Assembly (NCBI GenBank): GCA_038501625.1
Contig: JAZAYU010000174.1
Coordinates: 682,001-746,000 of the forward strand
Direction of reading: 5' to 3'
Origin: Corbicula japonica
Taxonomy: Eukaryota; Mollusca; Bivalvia; Venerida; Cyrenidae
Length of the DNA: 64,000 nucleotides
Shown in pieces: positions 12,801 to 27,800 of this stretch. Within the stretch, counting starts at the first letter, position 1. Every line of letters starts with the position of its first letter. Under the pieces are notes generated by a model. The model was given only the letters and a program-made list of their open reading frames with translations, ran no database searches and had not been told where the DNA came from. Position numbers and translations under genes: made by a program.

Positions 12801-15800
12801 TAAACAAGTTGCTGACTATAAACTTTAAACAAATTGTAAAGAACATACCTTTCCAGCATTTGCACCATAGTTTTGAGTTTTATCATAATTCCCTGCCGCT
12901 AATATCTGACATTCCTTACACTCCCTGAAAACACAAACAAAATATCATAGACAGGTTTAGTGTTGGTGTTGGAGCCCAGAGCTGACCATACACATACTCT
13001 CTGTTTCCACCTGATTGATTACATAGGTACCAAGACAATTGGATATTAACCCTTTACTCCATATGATATGTGGGTTATCCCTAGGCAAATAGTGTAGATC
13101 CAGATCTGCAAGCACATTCATGCAAGCTAATTAGGATTAACCCTTTACTCCATATGAGATGTGGGTTAGCCGTGTAGATCCAGATCTGCCAGCACATTCA
13201 TGCAATCTAATTAGGATCTATACAGTTTGATTCATAAGTTATTCCTTACCATGAAGTGAACAGTGTAGATCCTGATCAGACAGCACTGATGTGCTGGCTG
13301 ATCTGAATCTTACACTGGTGGCACAAGTGAAACAAGAGGGCCATGATGGCCTTTTATCGCTCACCTGAGTACAACAAAGTTGTTACCGACCTGGTTAATG
13401 TGTGCCAAACTAGGGCTATGTGAAACTGATTTCAGCTTCAACTTGGGCATTCCTGTTATAGGCAGTCACATAAGGAACAATACAGTATATATTTAAGGGC
13501 TTAATACACTCCTCCCCAGCATGTTCATTGATGAAAAGAAAATTATCAAAATCTCAATAATGACAAAATGCTGTTCAACGAAACTTTGCACAAATGAGTG
13601 TTACTTATGTATCTTTATTTTGCATATGGTAAGACATGTTTGAACAGTAAAGAAAAATAGTGAGATAAAAAATTCCCTTAACTTCTTTTTACATAAATTC
13701 ACAAAAACTAAACAACACAAAACATCCTTTTAAATGTCCACACGAGTTATAAGATACTGACAACAATTTATTGTGTCTGCGTGACTTACATATGTAAACT
13801 TATGAGATACCAGTATTAGTTAAAGTGTGTTTGACCTTCAATTTCCGTGTCACTTCCTGGTCGCATAAACGGAGTTCTATTTTAGTAGTTGAAAGTTCTT
13901 TACAAGGTACACAACATTTTCTTGTCAGTATCATTACACTCATGTGGGAATTTAAAATTGTGTTTTGTATTGCTTAATATTTTTGAATTTATGTAAATAG
14001 AATTTTATTAAACTGTAGGTCTACCTTTTTTGTTTACTTTTCTAACTTGTCTTACTGTATGCAAAATAAAGATAATTGGTAACATTCATTTGTGCAAAGT
14101 ATCATTGAATGACATTTTACCGTTACTGAGACTTTGATAATTTTTTTTACCGATGAACATGCTGGGAAGGAGTGTAGTAAGCCCTTAACTTATAAATTAT
14201 TAATACAGACTCCTGAACAGTGTCATTACCGAGTTGGAATAGTCTGTAATTACATAGTGACAATTAACAATTGAATATTGCTTCATTATTCAGTTTTACC
14301 AACAGCTGTGAAATAACTAATAACCAGCGTATTCAATTAAACAGAATCATATTTCTCACACAATAAATATTTTATTCTAGGAGTGTACCTGTGAATTGTG
14401 AACCTTTTATTAAAACCTGAAACATAATATAATTTTGAAAACGAAAACTGAGAATTCCCTGCCATCTGATCAGGATCTGCACTGGTCGCATTTTGGTCAG
14501 AAATATCCTTATGAATCAAAAAGCGAACACTTCAGCGAGTACAAAAGTTACATAGAATTACTTGAAAACTATTTCATCTTATCCAGTTACTCCATAGACC
14601 TAACAGTGTAGATCCATGCCAGCTGATCTGGATCTAAACTGTACGCGCATGCAATAAAGGTGTATCTATGGAGGAAAGGATTAAATGTAATCCTGATCAG
14701 ATGGCATGGATCTACACTGTTAGGTCTATGGAGTAACTGGATAAGATGAAATAGTTTTCAAGTAATTCTATGTAACTTTTGTACTGGAGTATTGCAGACT
14801 TTGTTGGGAGTCACTGTAAACAAAAACTTAACAAAATTTGAATCTTTTTCCAAAATGTATGTGTAATGCATACACTGATATCATATAACTCCAATTGCAT
14901 TTCATTTCCAAGAAGCAAAGGAAGGCAAGATTTAAGTGGTCTGAAATTAAATCATTGCCGCAGACAGTCATACATTCTTAACACCACTTAGTAATTTACT
15001 TTGAGCTTGTCTTTTACTGCACAGTCATGCAAACATACATTTGTTGTAAATGTAAGTTATTTCACAGAAGAATATTCTCTCAAAAATTTACATCTATGCT
15101 GGCATTGTCTGAAGTATGATTTAAGGGATCTTTATGTAAGGCAGTGTGGTTGATTTGAGAAAACACCACTTTTCAAAGTATACCACTGGATTAAAGTTGC
15201 ACAATTACAGCAGCTAGTCATCAATTTTATCATGTAACAAGAACAACTTGTTAGCAGTGGGAGGGTGTGTAAAGGCATGATGTTGTTTTTTAGAAATTGA
15301 AGACAAAACATACACAATATATACGTATATTCCATTTGGAATGTAGCCCAAATACTGCACAATTGGACAACTATAAAGCAATTATTTGGACATTTCAAAC
15401 CCAGCACAGATCATGTGCTTCACTTACTTGTTTTTCAGATTCCACATCATTTGAAGAACAGAGAGAATATCAGGTGTCACATAGTAATCTTCCTCAAGGA
15501 GTAACACCAGGCCTTCATAGTTCTTCATCACAGTCACTTGGTCAAACACATAGTTTAACTGCAAATCATAAACATACAAACATATTCAAAATATTCAACT
15601 GATAACCACTTGTGCTGCGAGCCACTGTAGAATGTGTACCAGTGCAAACAAGCCAGTACTGTACAACTTTCCTACAGATATATGCCGTTATGGCGTAGGC
15701 GAACAGTGTAGATCCAGATCGGCTGGAACATCCCTGCTGTATGAAGGATTTGCAATGTTCACTTTTAGGTTTATTAGGTTATTTCTAATAAAAAAAACAA

Positions 15801-18800
15801 CAATGAAAATCCTCATCTGACTGTATCTGTAGGATCTGCACTGTTTGCTTTTTGATCAGAAATAACCTACCAACTCAAAAAACAAATATTGCGTAAGTTG
15901 ATAAGACAGAATGGATGTGCCGGCTGATCTGGATTTACACTGTTCGTATATATAAATAGAGGATATTTGTTTTTACCAGTGTAAGATAGAAATATATTTC
16001 ACCGAGTGAGCTCCGGAATTCGTATTTTCACAAGTGGCATATATTTCTATATTACACTGGTAAAAACAAATTTTCTTTTTAATTTATGCTTTAAGTGCAA
16101 AATTTGCGTGAATTTGACAGAAAAGTTGCAAGAAATGGCGCCAAAACTGCTTGTTTATGACGTGAAGTCATGACATCAAATATCTAAATTTGAGCCCGTT
16201 TTCTAAACGTTCTCATTCGGTATGTTATGTGCATTATGAATGACTCGTTTTTTAAGATGGTCAGTGGTTTCAAAACGGCACTCCCATGGCATAAAACTCA
16301 CCAAGTACAGCTACCGAAAAGTCTTCAAGATGTGAAGAAATCGTCAATAATTTAGTTTTAGTATATGCGGGAGGTCAAAATACACTGACACATAGTAATT
16401 AATATTTAGATTTGCTTTGAGTATTTTGACCTCCCAAATATACTAAACTAAATTACTGACGATTTCTTCACATTTTGAAGACTTTTCGGTAGCTGTACTT
16501 GGTGAGTGCCAAACATTTACACACCTGTGCATTGGGAGTGCAGTTTTGAAACCAATGACCATCTTTAAAAACAAGTCATTCATTAAATAAAACAGATCAA
16601 GGCTTGGAATTTGAACTGGTTGTTGTAGAAAGACAGGACTATAAGATACTGTATCAAAAATGAATAAATTTGCAGTACTTAAACTGAGTATTATACGTTT
16701 TATTTTGACATTTGACATTTTTGAGTCAAACTTTCGCGTTTAACTGGCCGTAGTTTGTTTATTTCAAGATGAAATGTTGTGGCACTTGCTGAACATAGTC
16801 ATTATTTATTTACCAGGACGCTGATATGTTTCATTTTATCGAGGGTTTTCAATTTCCAGAGATACAAACGAAATACTTACACCACCTCTTGTATAAAATT
16901 CTTTACTGTGAGCTGTATGTGGGAGTGCCACCTGTACTTGGGAGAGCCGTTACCAGGGTGTGACTATTCTTACAACTATATTCTAAGGTGTCTGATTTTT
17001 GCCATTTTGTGTGTTTGTGTAGGCAAGGTGAAATGTCAAACACGAAAGGTCAAAATAATATGTATTTATGTGTCGGTGGGTCCAAATGTTGGATATGCAA
17101 AAAAAAAGTCGAAAACTGCTCATCTGTAATGTGTTGGCCGTTAGACTTCCAAGGCAAAATCACAAAGTAACGCAACATTGAAGGTAAAATAATGAAAGTT
17201 TAGGGACAACTTTTGGTTTAATGACTTTTCATGCCACATGTATCAAAACAATGACCCCTGTTAGTGTATATTATAAATGAGACACATTAAATTTTGATAA
17301 TCAAATAATAATTCAATGATATAATCTTTCTACCCTAGTGTATTACCGTATTTTCCCGCTTATAAGGCGATCGGCTTATAAGACGGGACCCCTACTTTGC
17401 CGCCAAAATCTGAGTTTTTTATAGACCTGTTAATAAGACGGGGTGAAATTTCAGTGAGTTCGGACCCCAAATTTTTGAATTTCGCTAAAAAAAAAATCGG
17501 CGAAATTTTCTGCAAATGTAACATTTTCGAGGTTCCGTAACTGGAACATATCCTTATAAGTGTGAATTAAGCCCCCCAAAATCGGCAATTTTTTTCGGTA
17601 AATTTAAGATTTTCGAGGCTCCGTAATTGGAACACATACTAATAAGTGTGAATTTGCAAAAACAATTGGCGAAAAATTGGCAATTTTTTCCGGTAAATTT
17701 CGAAGCTCCGTCATTGCAACATTTCGTAATAAGTGTGAATTTCGAAAAATATCGGAGAAAAATGGGCAAATTTTTCGATAAAATTAATTTTTTTGAAGCT
17801 GCTTCATTAACATATCCTAATTACTGTGAATTTCTCAAAAAAAATCTGCGAAAAATCGGCAATGTTTTCGGCAAGTGTAATATTTTCGAAGCTCCATCAT
17901 TGATACATATTCTAATAATTCGGCAAGCTTTTGAAACTCAAATATTTATCTTTAGTCTGGATGTTTGATTCAATTAAAGTTTGTCAAAGGCGAAAAGTAA
18001 GAACAATCAAGCCTCGGGGCAAACAAACTGTATCCTGTCACTTCAATTCATGCAGAGTTTGTGTCATATAATCTGAATTTTCGAGTTTGCAAGAGGTGTT
18101 GACAGCAATGTCTGTTAATCAATTAACAATACCTGGTGACAGATTCAAACAACACAGCCTTATGGAATTATAACGGCTGGGACAATTCTCTTCAAACTGA
18201 AAAGCAGTGGGAAAATTTGAGATTGTAACAATATGCAAACTGGCTAAAATATTCAATTAGCTTTATTAATCTGGCCAACATGAACAGTGAACTATGCTAA
18301 TTATATCATAATAAAAAATAGTCCTTACAACAAACATTGCTTATATCAACATCAAGTGCTGTCCATAATAATTTCCTAAGTATATCTTCAATATGAAAAA
18401 GATTAATAAAATTTTTATTACTAAACCAAGAAAAAAAACGATCAAACTTATATTAAAAATGCTCGTAGAAAATTAATTACCGAAATATTACCAATAGATA
18501 ATGGCCAGATTTAAAAAATTGATGTTTTTATAAGAAACTTTAAAACAAAAACTGCCAAAAATGAGGTCTTCTTGTAGATCGCGCTTATAAGAAGACGGGT
18601 ACTTTTAAGGCTATTTTCCAAGGAAAAAACCCCGTCTTATAAGCGGGAAAATACGGTAAATTACAATTTAGATAGAGCAAGTTTCCATCAAGGAACTTTG
18701 AAGTTCTATTTGCTTGTGTGAGAGGGAGCGCACTATGCCCACAGTTGCTATAGTTTTTCTTTAATATAAATTGTAACTTAACTGGAGTATATTTTGATTT

Positions 18801-21800
18801 GAGAGAAGAGTATTTTATTCAAGGTTTTCTTTATCTTGTAGCCATGTACAACTGACCTGTTATCTTACATCTAACACTGATATAGAAAACAAGTGATTAT
18901 GTTGCCTTAAAATTGTTGAGATGTTATTTATTTTTCAGACATTCCTTTGCCTTTGGATTGTTGTTCAGTAATACCATACTTGCCATTTAAATACGTAAAG
19001 ATAATCTTTTGAAATTTGAGGGACATAGTGTCTAAGCTCCTGTTTCAATAGGTATTAACTCTGATTACGTTTTACCTATTGCTTGTTAGGGGGGCTAATT
19101 TCTTTAGGAATTACATTTGACCGGATTCGACTTTTCTGCCAATACTCTTACTATTCCATCAAGCCGAGATTTGCCGATGGATCATTTTGGTAAAAACTGT
19201 GGAGAATTATAGGTATTTGGTAAACAGTTAATTGCTGTTTACTTGCCTGATCATATCTGTATTTGTTTGCCCAATCAATGCCGAGATTCATAATAATCCA
19301 TACATCGTACTTTTACATGATGTTGATCTTGCGTGTCTCAATCTCAGTATTATTTTAATATGATGCCATAATTTGAAGCTGCCTCATTAAGCCATGGTCT
19401 GTAATCAGACACTTATAACATTGTTTTCTGAGACAGTTTCCAGTTACACAGAAATGAAATCTGACATTTAGTCTTTTGGGAATAGAAAACTGTTTGCTTC
19501 CAGGATAATTAATAAAAGACCTGTCACATTGAAGATGTCCATTATCATGTGTTTTTCCCAGGCGAGTCCATGTCTCCCAGTTTGCAAAGGATAGTATGTC
19601 ATAATACAGAACTTGTTTAAGGACATTTGTTACTGAATTTCTGAAAATTTGTTACTGAATTATTTGACATCTAACTGTAACAGGGTAATCGTAAGGCAAA
19701 ATGCTTTTATAACATAATAATACTTTTATTAACATTTTGAATAATTATTTAATATAGAATTTTCAGTCAAAGAAATTGCATCATTTATTTTAAGATTTAG
19801 TTTACAGATAAATAATTTTACAGCTTCAACCCATATTAATATTAGATTCCCTTATTTCTCAGTTTGACAACTATACTTTACTCCATCAATTCACCTTTAT
19901 TGCATAGGTGAACAGTGTAAATTGAGATCAGCTGGCCAGCCATGCAATTTGGTCAGGATCTCTTTTCTGACCAAAAGTGAACAGTGTAGATCATGATCAG
20001 ATCTGGATCTACAATGGTCAAACATGTGATAAGATGCATATAAATGGGGAAAATTCTATATCCTTTCCACGACCATAACGTATTTAAACGTGACAAAATT
20101 TTGACTTCCCAAAACCCGACCCTGTTTTACAGGAGGACGCCCGAAACGTATTTAAACGTACCAAAAAAATCGCTTTTCAAAACCCGACCCCGTTTTTTCG
20201 TCGGAAACCCGTCGATTTATTTTTCATTTTTAAAAAAGTCCTTTCTTTGGTGGCTATTTAGAAGAACACGGAATTATGGATCAGTATTTTAACACTATTA
20301 GTCCTTTGAACACATCGCATATTTTCTCTCAAATATTATTTAGTAAGAAATTAAATACATGTGACTTAGATAATCTGATAAGAAAATTAGTAATTTCAAA
20401 AAGTTCAATTTTAAGAAAAAAAATCTAATTACATGTGTTGCTGTTTCTACATCTTCCATTGTCAAAATAATAAGTGGCTCCAAAACAGTTATTCATTATT
20501 TTAAAAAATACATATATCTACCTAGTGATAACTTAAAAATGACATTTTTTGCAATGGCATAAAAATTAATGACTGTTAATTAGATTAATTTATTTACGGA
20601 ATTTTACGTTACAGTCTTCCTGCGATAAACCGAATTTTTCACCCATTACGTAAAAGAGCGTTGAAATTCGGGATTTTAGCGCACTATTCTTGATATGCAG
20701 TTTTCACCTTTTTTTACAGAAGAAAGACCGTAACGTTAGATAACGTGTTTTACAGTTATTAATCGGGTTTCTTACCATGTATAAAATTCCGAATTTCATT
20801 AAAAGGTAGAATACCGGTATCAGACAAAAGCGTATATGCTTTATTCAAACATACACTTATCAACGGGCATTAAAAAATTTTATGCAGATTTACGTTATGG
20901 GTTTTAAAATCGTGAAAAAAAGCACACGTTTAAATACGTTTCGGGTGTCCTCCAGTAAAACAGGGTCGGTTTTGGGAAGTCAAAATTTTGTCACGTTTAA
21001 ATATGTTACGGACGTCCGTCCGGAAAACAGGGTCGGGCGCGGAAAGGATATAGATTTTACATCATGACTGATAGTGAAACTCAAGTTCTATTGACTGCTA
21101 CATACAAATTCCATATTCGATTTGAATAAAAAAAATGTGCCCAAGGTTACAAAACTGAGCATGAAAACCAGTCTCAAATCTCAAGCATATGATTGGCTGA
21201 AATGGCAACCCATCGCCATTTCAGCCAATCAGATGCTTGAGATTTGAGACTGGTTTCCAATCTCAGTTTTATAACCTTCAGTCCTTATGTCTTCATTCAG
21301 AGTTAGCTGAAAATGAAAATCAATGGCAGATAGTTTTGTGAATGATAAGTCTGCAATAGAAATGTTTGAATAAGTGGTCACTAGTGTTCAATGTTTGGAT
21401 TTGCAGACCAATTTGCATCTCAGACTAATGTGTAATACGAGTTCAGCACATACAAATATAAGGTACGCCTTCTGGATACAGGCTAGTAAAATACTGTCAT
21501 GCTTTCATAATTTTGCAGGATGAATTGACACACATGGTTTGCCAGAGTATTAATTTCCAGAGTTGTAGGGGGTATAAATCTCCCCTAAGTTGTGTGGGTA
21601 GAAATCTACACAGTTGTATTTTTGTCATAATAATTAGTAATGAGTTATTGATTCCAGATTTGTATGTTCTGAAATTACGATTGTAAATCAAAATACTCCT
21701 GTGCTGTAACATAAATGCTAGCATTTCTCAGGTGTAAAGTGCCATGTGGCAGCTGTAAAAGGTTTCCCTGTATTTCCCTTCAGTGCATTTATCAGTTTCA

Positions 21801-24800
21801 ATTATCTCCCTTGATGGTAATATGCTAATTTCAAACCATGCAGAATGTCATTTATCGTGGGTGGCAGTATATTGGCAAACATGTACTTGGACTATCCTGT
21901 TTGTGGGATACAGATGTATGTACTGTGTGTGTCACTTGAATGCTAGGTGCTGCTGTCATTATAGATGGCTTTTAGGTGATTAATACATTTAACAATTTTT
22001 CTCCAATTATGCCTTTACGGCAAGGTGAACAGTGTAGATCTAAATCAGCTTGAACATCTGTGCCATCTGATCAGAAATTGCAATACTGGCTTTTTGATTT
22101 ATTAAGTTATTTCTTACCACGATGTGACCAATACAGATCCAGATCAAATTGCACGGATGTGCTGGCTGATCTGGGTCAACACTGGTCACACATGCAATCA
22201 AATGGAGTAAACAGAAAGGCATATGTTGCATAGACCGAGACTTGAAGCAGATAATTTAGCAACTAACAATCCACTTTTCATCCACTTATATTAAACGATC
22301 CTAAGAAACCTCAAGAGTAAAATCAAAACCGTAATTAACATGATTGCATGTCAATGCACCATTATCCACACTTGCCCGACTCTTAAAGTCACTCTCCAGT
22401 AATGCACTTTCATGTTCAAACTCAATAAATCAAGACGTACAGTTAACTGGAAATACAATGCCAGTGGATGTAGACTTTAGACTGTATATTACCCTCTGCT
22501 GGAATCAAGATTTTACCCTTAAACTTCATTGATACGCATTTTATCATATGCACATCCAGTGTAGATCCAGATCAGCCCACATATCCAGTGCAGTATGACC
22601 AGGATCTACTCAAATGGCATATAGATTTGTTAGTTTGTTTCTGACCACAAAGTGACTTACCTTCCAGAATCAGTGATGTTTTGTGACCACTGTAAATCCA
22701 GATCAGCCCACATATCCAATGTAGTATGAACAGGATCTACTCCATTTGTATATAATTTTGTTTGCTTGTTAACTTACCTTCCAGAACCAGTGATGTTTGG
22801 TCTGACAGTATTTGGCCTCCCGGTAGTGACCGTATTTATCCGGAAAATCGGCATTCTGGCATTTCACCTTCACAGCTCTGAAATTATAAATAGAATCACT
22901 ATTCTAAGGTTACTTTTATTCTGAAACCTTTCTTCCATATACATGTTTATATGGCGTGGGTAAACAGTGTAGATTCAGATCAGCTGGCACGTTCTTGCTG
23001 TCTGATCAGGATCTGCACTGTTTGCTTTTAGATTCATTAGGTTTTTCTTATAAGTAAGCAACAGTAAAGATATATCCAGATCAAATGGCAAAAACCATGA
23101 GACAATGGTTATGATTAATGGGCCAGTAATTTGACTCTTTTGAAGTGAAAGCTGTGTAGACCAATCACTTGGCACACTAATGCAGAAAACAAACAGTGTA
23201 GATTCTGATCAGACTGCATGGATGTGTAGGCTCTTCTGGATCTACATTGTTTGTCCCTTGGATACGATCAATATCCATGGAGTAAACAGTAAACTCATTA
23301 AAACAATCCTTTGAATGAAAACCCTAATGAAACAATGTTTTGTAGCAGCCAGGTGAAGTTCAGAGGGGGTTCACAGGGGTTGCTTGAATTCCCCTTTATG
23401 GGCAATAATATTTAATTTTCATTGGGATTTTTGGCCAGAAAATTGGAAATTGTCATATAACTGCCCAAACACTGCAATGTACCCCCTTTCTGGAAATCAT
23501 GCAGCTGACCCTGACCTGCTGCTGGAAAAATCCAAAGCTAATTTAAACAATTAACCTAATCTGGGACATTTTTACATAACTATTAGTGTATAGCTATCTA
23601 TTATTAATCTCTTTAGCTGTTTAATTGATCCCTCTTGCTACAAGCTCTTTATTATTTATAGAGGCTACCATTAACACCTAATAACTAGCATGAACTGGGA
23701 CTCTTGCAATTTTCTAGTCAACCTTTTTTTACTTATCCCACATTTTGAATTTCCCCAAACAAGATGTACATCAACCTAACATGCAACATCTCTGTGGAAA
23801 TTTTTTATCATTTGGACTCTTTCAACTAAAAGATTCTTTGCAGTACCCACTATAAAAAAACCTGAGATTTGTCTCCAATCTCAGATTTCAAGCATCTTTA
23901 ACCAACAGGGCCCAAGATCATATAATTAAAACTGGTGACCAGTCTCAAATCTCAAACATCTGAATTAATTTGGCTAAAAATGGTGACTAGTTGCCATTTC
24001 AACCAATCAAATGCTTGAGATCTGAGACTGATCTGCAGATTTAGTGTTATGATGTTAAATGGCCCAGATGCTTGAGATACAAGACCAGTCTCCAGATTCA
24101 GCTTAATGATCAGTTTGGGGATGAACTTTCAAAAGAACTATTCCCTACTTCTTGCTAGTATATTTCTGGAAGAAAAAGAAGAAAATCGCATTTTCTTCTG
24201 TCGTAAATTATGTGTTTATTACAATTATTGTGTGAATCCTTCACATACAATATGTTGTTAATTCAATGCCAGATGGTGACACTACAATATTTCATCATGA
24301 TACAGCAGTGATCTATATAACCAAGAAATATCATTCCTTACTCAGGTATTACAGTGAATAATTATCAAGATTTCAATCTTAGCCTTATTTACAGAAAAGC
24401 TGTTTTAATCTTTATCTGTTTAGATTAATGAAGTTATTTCTGACCAGGAGCTGAACAGATGAGCTGGCTGATTATATCTAACTGGTCACTAAATAATGTG
24501 ATAAAATGCTTATTATATGGAATGAAAGGGTTAATCCCGGCTTTTGAAAGATACAGAATTTATAAGCTTGTAAAATCTGGGTCATTAGTATTTGCTCATT
24601 ATTTTGAAGTGTATTCTGTGATTTTGCAAAGCTACTTTAAGTGGTTCAAGCCACAGTAGTGTACCCAAATAGTGCTTGCACATTATGTTAATATTATCTC
24701 TAAGGAAAACCGCAGCAGATCATGTGACCACCAGATCTAGCCCACACCAGATCTAGCCCCACACCAGGGCTGAAGGTTATAAAGCTGAGATTGGAAACCA

Positions 24801-27800
24801 GTCTCAAATCTCGAGTATCTGATTGGCTGAAATGGCGACCAGTTTTATAACCTCGGGCACAGATCTAGTCGTTACAAGCTCACATGGGGCAGTTCCTTAG
24901 GAGCTCCTAGTTCAGTGGGGTTGCTTGATCCCCCTTTTTGGGCCGCAACATTCAATTTTCATGGAAATTTAGCCAGAAAGTTGGAAATTATCATTTAACT
25001 ATCCTAAAAAAAGAACAAACCCCCTATCTGGACATCTTGCATCCGATCCTGGGACAGGCCTATCTATAATGCATGTGTACAAGTCTGCTTTTAATTATAA
25101 ATAGAAGGACCTGTCAATGTATAAAAAATTGCCCTTGCAAGATAAATATTTTTGTAAGAAAATGATCTTTGATGCAATGAATATATTGGTCTGTAAATTA
25201 TTTTTACAAATAAATTAAATATCCCAGTCAAAACTGAATCAATCAAATCAGATGGAAAGTAAGGGAAAGCCATTACATTAAATCAGTGAACAGACCATAA
25301 TCAGCTGCATCAAGTTATCCGGGTGGATTTAATTTACAATAATAGTTTCAAAACATTAGGTGAAAAAGTACCCGGGTAATGATTATTTCCACCTGCAGTG
25401 TACAGTGTCACCGTTAAACAAACGGTGACCTCCTCTACGAGTTTACTTAACTACCACTGACCGGCAGCTGGAAAATTCATTTCTTTCATTTTGAAATAAA
25501 AATTGTTTATTCCCATTTCAAATGCTTAATTTTATACAAACAGATTAATATTCTTATTGTTTGAATACAATAGTGTAGTAACTGTACACCATCAATTTGT
25601 TTAAAACTGGATTTTATTACACGTAACCTTGACTGAGCGATAGCTTAAGTTCAGAAGGTATACATGTACCAGTAACTTAAGTGTTTCCTTAAGACTGAAA
25701 ATAATACTTAAAATTTCAACTTAAAGGTGTATAACCTGAGCCTTATTAACATGTCAGTTTATCATTTTTGAAAATAAATTATAAGTACATGTTATGTATA
25801 ATTATTTGTTTCCCATTTTAGACCTCTTTTGATAATTATGTTTTTGTTCAAATCATGTTACATAATACAATGTAATGCTAAAAACCTGTTAAGTCAGGGA
25901 GGATATAACTGACTGACACGAACAATTTTTAATGGCTGATTTTAAGTGATTTAAATGCATGATCATACTTCTTAGGTTACTTTGAGTTTTGTTGGCTAGA
26001 TTTATATGTGCACAAGACCTCAACATGAGCGATATCGAAATGAGTGAAATACCAACAGTTACCGTGGAACATTTTAATGATATGAAATATTATATATTTT
26101 TTCCAAATTAATTTTACGACAAATTTTAGCTCAGTGCTTATATTATTGGTGCTTTCAGAGCCCAAAAAAATGAAAGTTAAACCTAAGCAAAATAAAAACC
26201 CTGAAAGCATTAAAAGACTGTCAGCATTGGAAGAAAACTTTAAAAAAGTTAAAGTGTGACACATCTGGTTCTCAGTACTTCATACTCTAGCAGCTGATAG
26301 TGAGTTACTGATAAGATGGCGCTCATTTCCAAGTGAATTTGTAGTTATCCTAGAGAACCATTTCTGAGAATTCTCTGGCAACTGCTGAGCAAAAGGTATG
26401 TATACCCGAAAACAGATCACAAAGTGTGTTAAGCCGACCAATATGCTTGCCATTAAAAATATGTACTTGAAGATAATATTCTCATTAGATGGTCACTAGA
26501 TATTAACTTTGTTCAGCAAATAGCAGGAATGATTTAAAGTTTTTAAGGATAATGTGTTGTACAGTTACTGCACGCACATGCGCGCCATCAGTCTAAAAAC
26601 GCTAGAGTACTAGTCTAAGAGTAGTAGTTCATGAGAATGTTGTTGCATTGCAAAGGTTTGTTAAGAAGTTGCCTTAACCCTTTCCTCCATATATCACATT
26701 TTTACACATGTGTGACTAGTGTAGATCCAGATCAGTCAGCACATCCATGCCATCTGATCAGGACCTGCACTGGTCGCATTTTGATCAGAAATAACCTAAT
26801 GAATCTAAAGGCCAACAGTGCAGATCCTGATCAGACGGCATTGATGTGCCGGCTGATCTGGATCTACACTGTTCGCCCATGCAATAAAAGTGTGTCTATG
26901 GAGGAAAGGGTTCGTGAGAGAACAGGAAATCGTGAAGAAGTTACCTATCAGGAAATACATTTCCCATTTTTAATTAAAGAAAAAAATCTCTTGACAATGT
27001 TTTTATGGAAGCTTTTGAAAACTGATTTATGAATAGTCATTTCTTTCAACATCTGTTTAATGAGAGACTTATTTAAATCATTTTATGACAATTATTCTAA
27101 AGTGATATGAAATTGGAAATGTTAATGTAAACTAGATCAAACAGGCATCTATTCATTGAGAGATAGCCTGAAATATGTTATTTTCATTGCAAAGGAAAAC
27201 ATAGGTTTATTAATTGTTGCTGCTGTTTTGCTATGCACCAGACTCTACCAGGGGTGATAGAGTGTCCCCTATCTGGCAGCAGTCCCCCTCTGTTAGCAAG
27301 GGTTCTAAAACCATGCATACATATCACTTGAATAGCTGTGGTCGAGTACATCATAACAGACTTCATCAGCTAGCAAAGATTCAGTCAAGTCCTTCCCCCA
27401 TTCCTAGCCTATATTATTCATATCACTTGAATAGCAGTATAAATAAGACTTTACCAGCTATTAAAGGCTACGAGCAAGTCCCCCAGCCTCCTACCTCCCT
27501 CCACCACCCAGCTACCAGGATCAACATGAACAGTAAAATGACTCACTTCACATTTAAGTACAAAAAAAAAACAATTCTACAAGTCCTGTGAACATTTTAC
27601 ACATAATACCATCAATTCATAAAACAAACATTACAACAACATAGTCCTCAGAATGGATAGGAAACTATTATGAAATTTTGCACCTTTTTCTGAGACTTAT
27701 AAGTAAGTCTAGGGAGTTAAAAGTAACCTAATTAGTATTAACAATTTAACCGAAAAAAATTCTTATCTTCCTTGTGTTTGTTTTCCAGTAACAAAGACAA

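Noticed and set aside
16988..17170. 60-codon plus-strand Cys-containing frame (MSNTKGQNN ... CWICKKK)
   Set aside because: The cysteine spacing is suggestive, but no donor, homologue or repeat context supports it; chance is likely in a short frame.
26086..26258. Lys-rich plus-strand frame in MGAT2 intron 2 as a terminal exon
   Set aside because: Low-complexity composition and only one plausible splice site; kept as a note in the gap entry.
26631..27032. 133-codon plus-strand frame with TSVDPDQSAHPCHLI and SADPDQTALMCRLI
   Set aside because: It is a read-through of a near-consensus family A MITE (26674-26913) plus flank. The same peptide appears at dozens of places on both strands.
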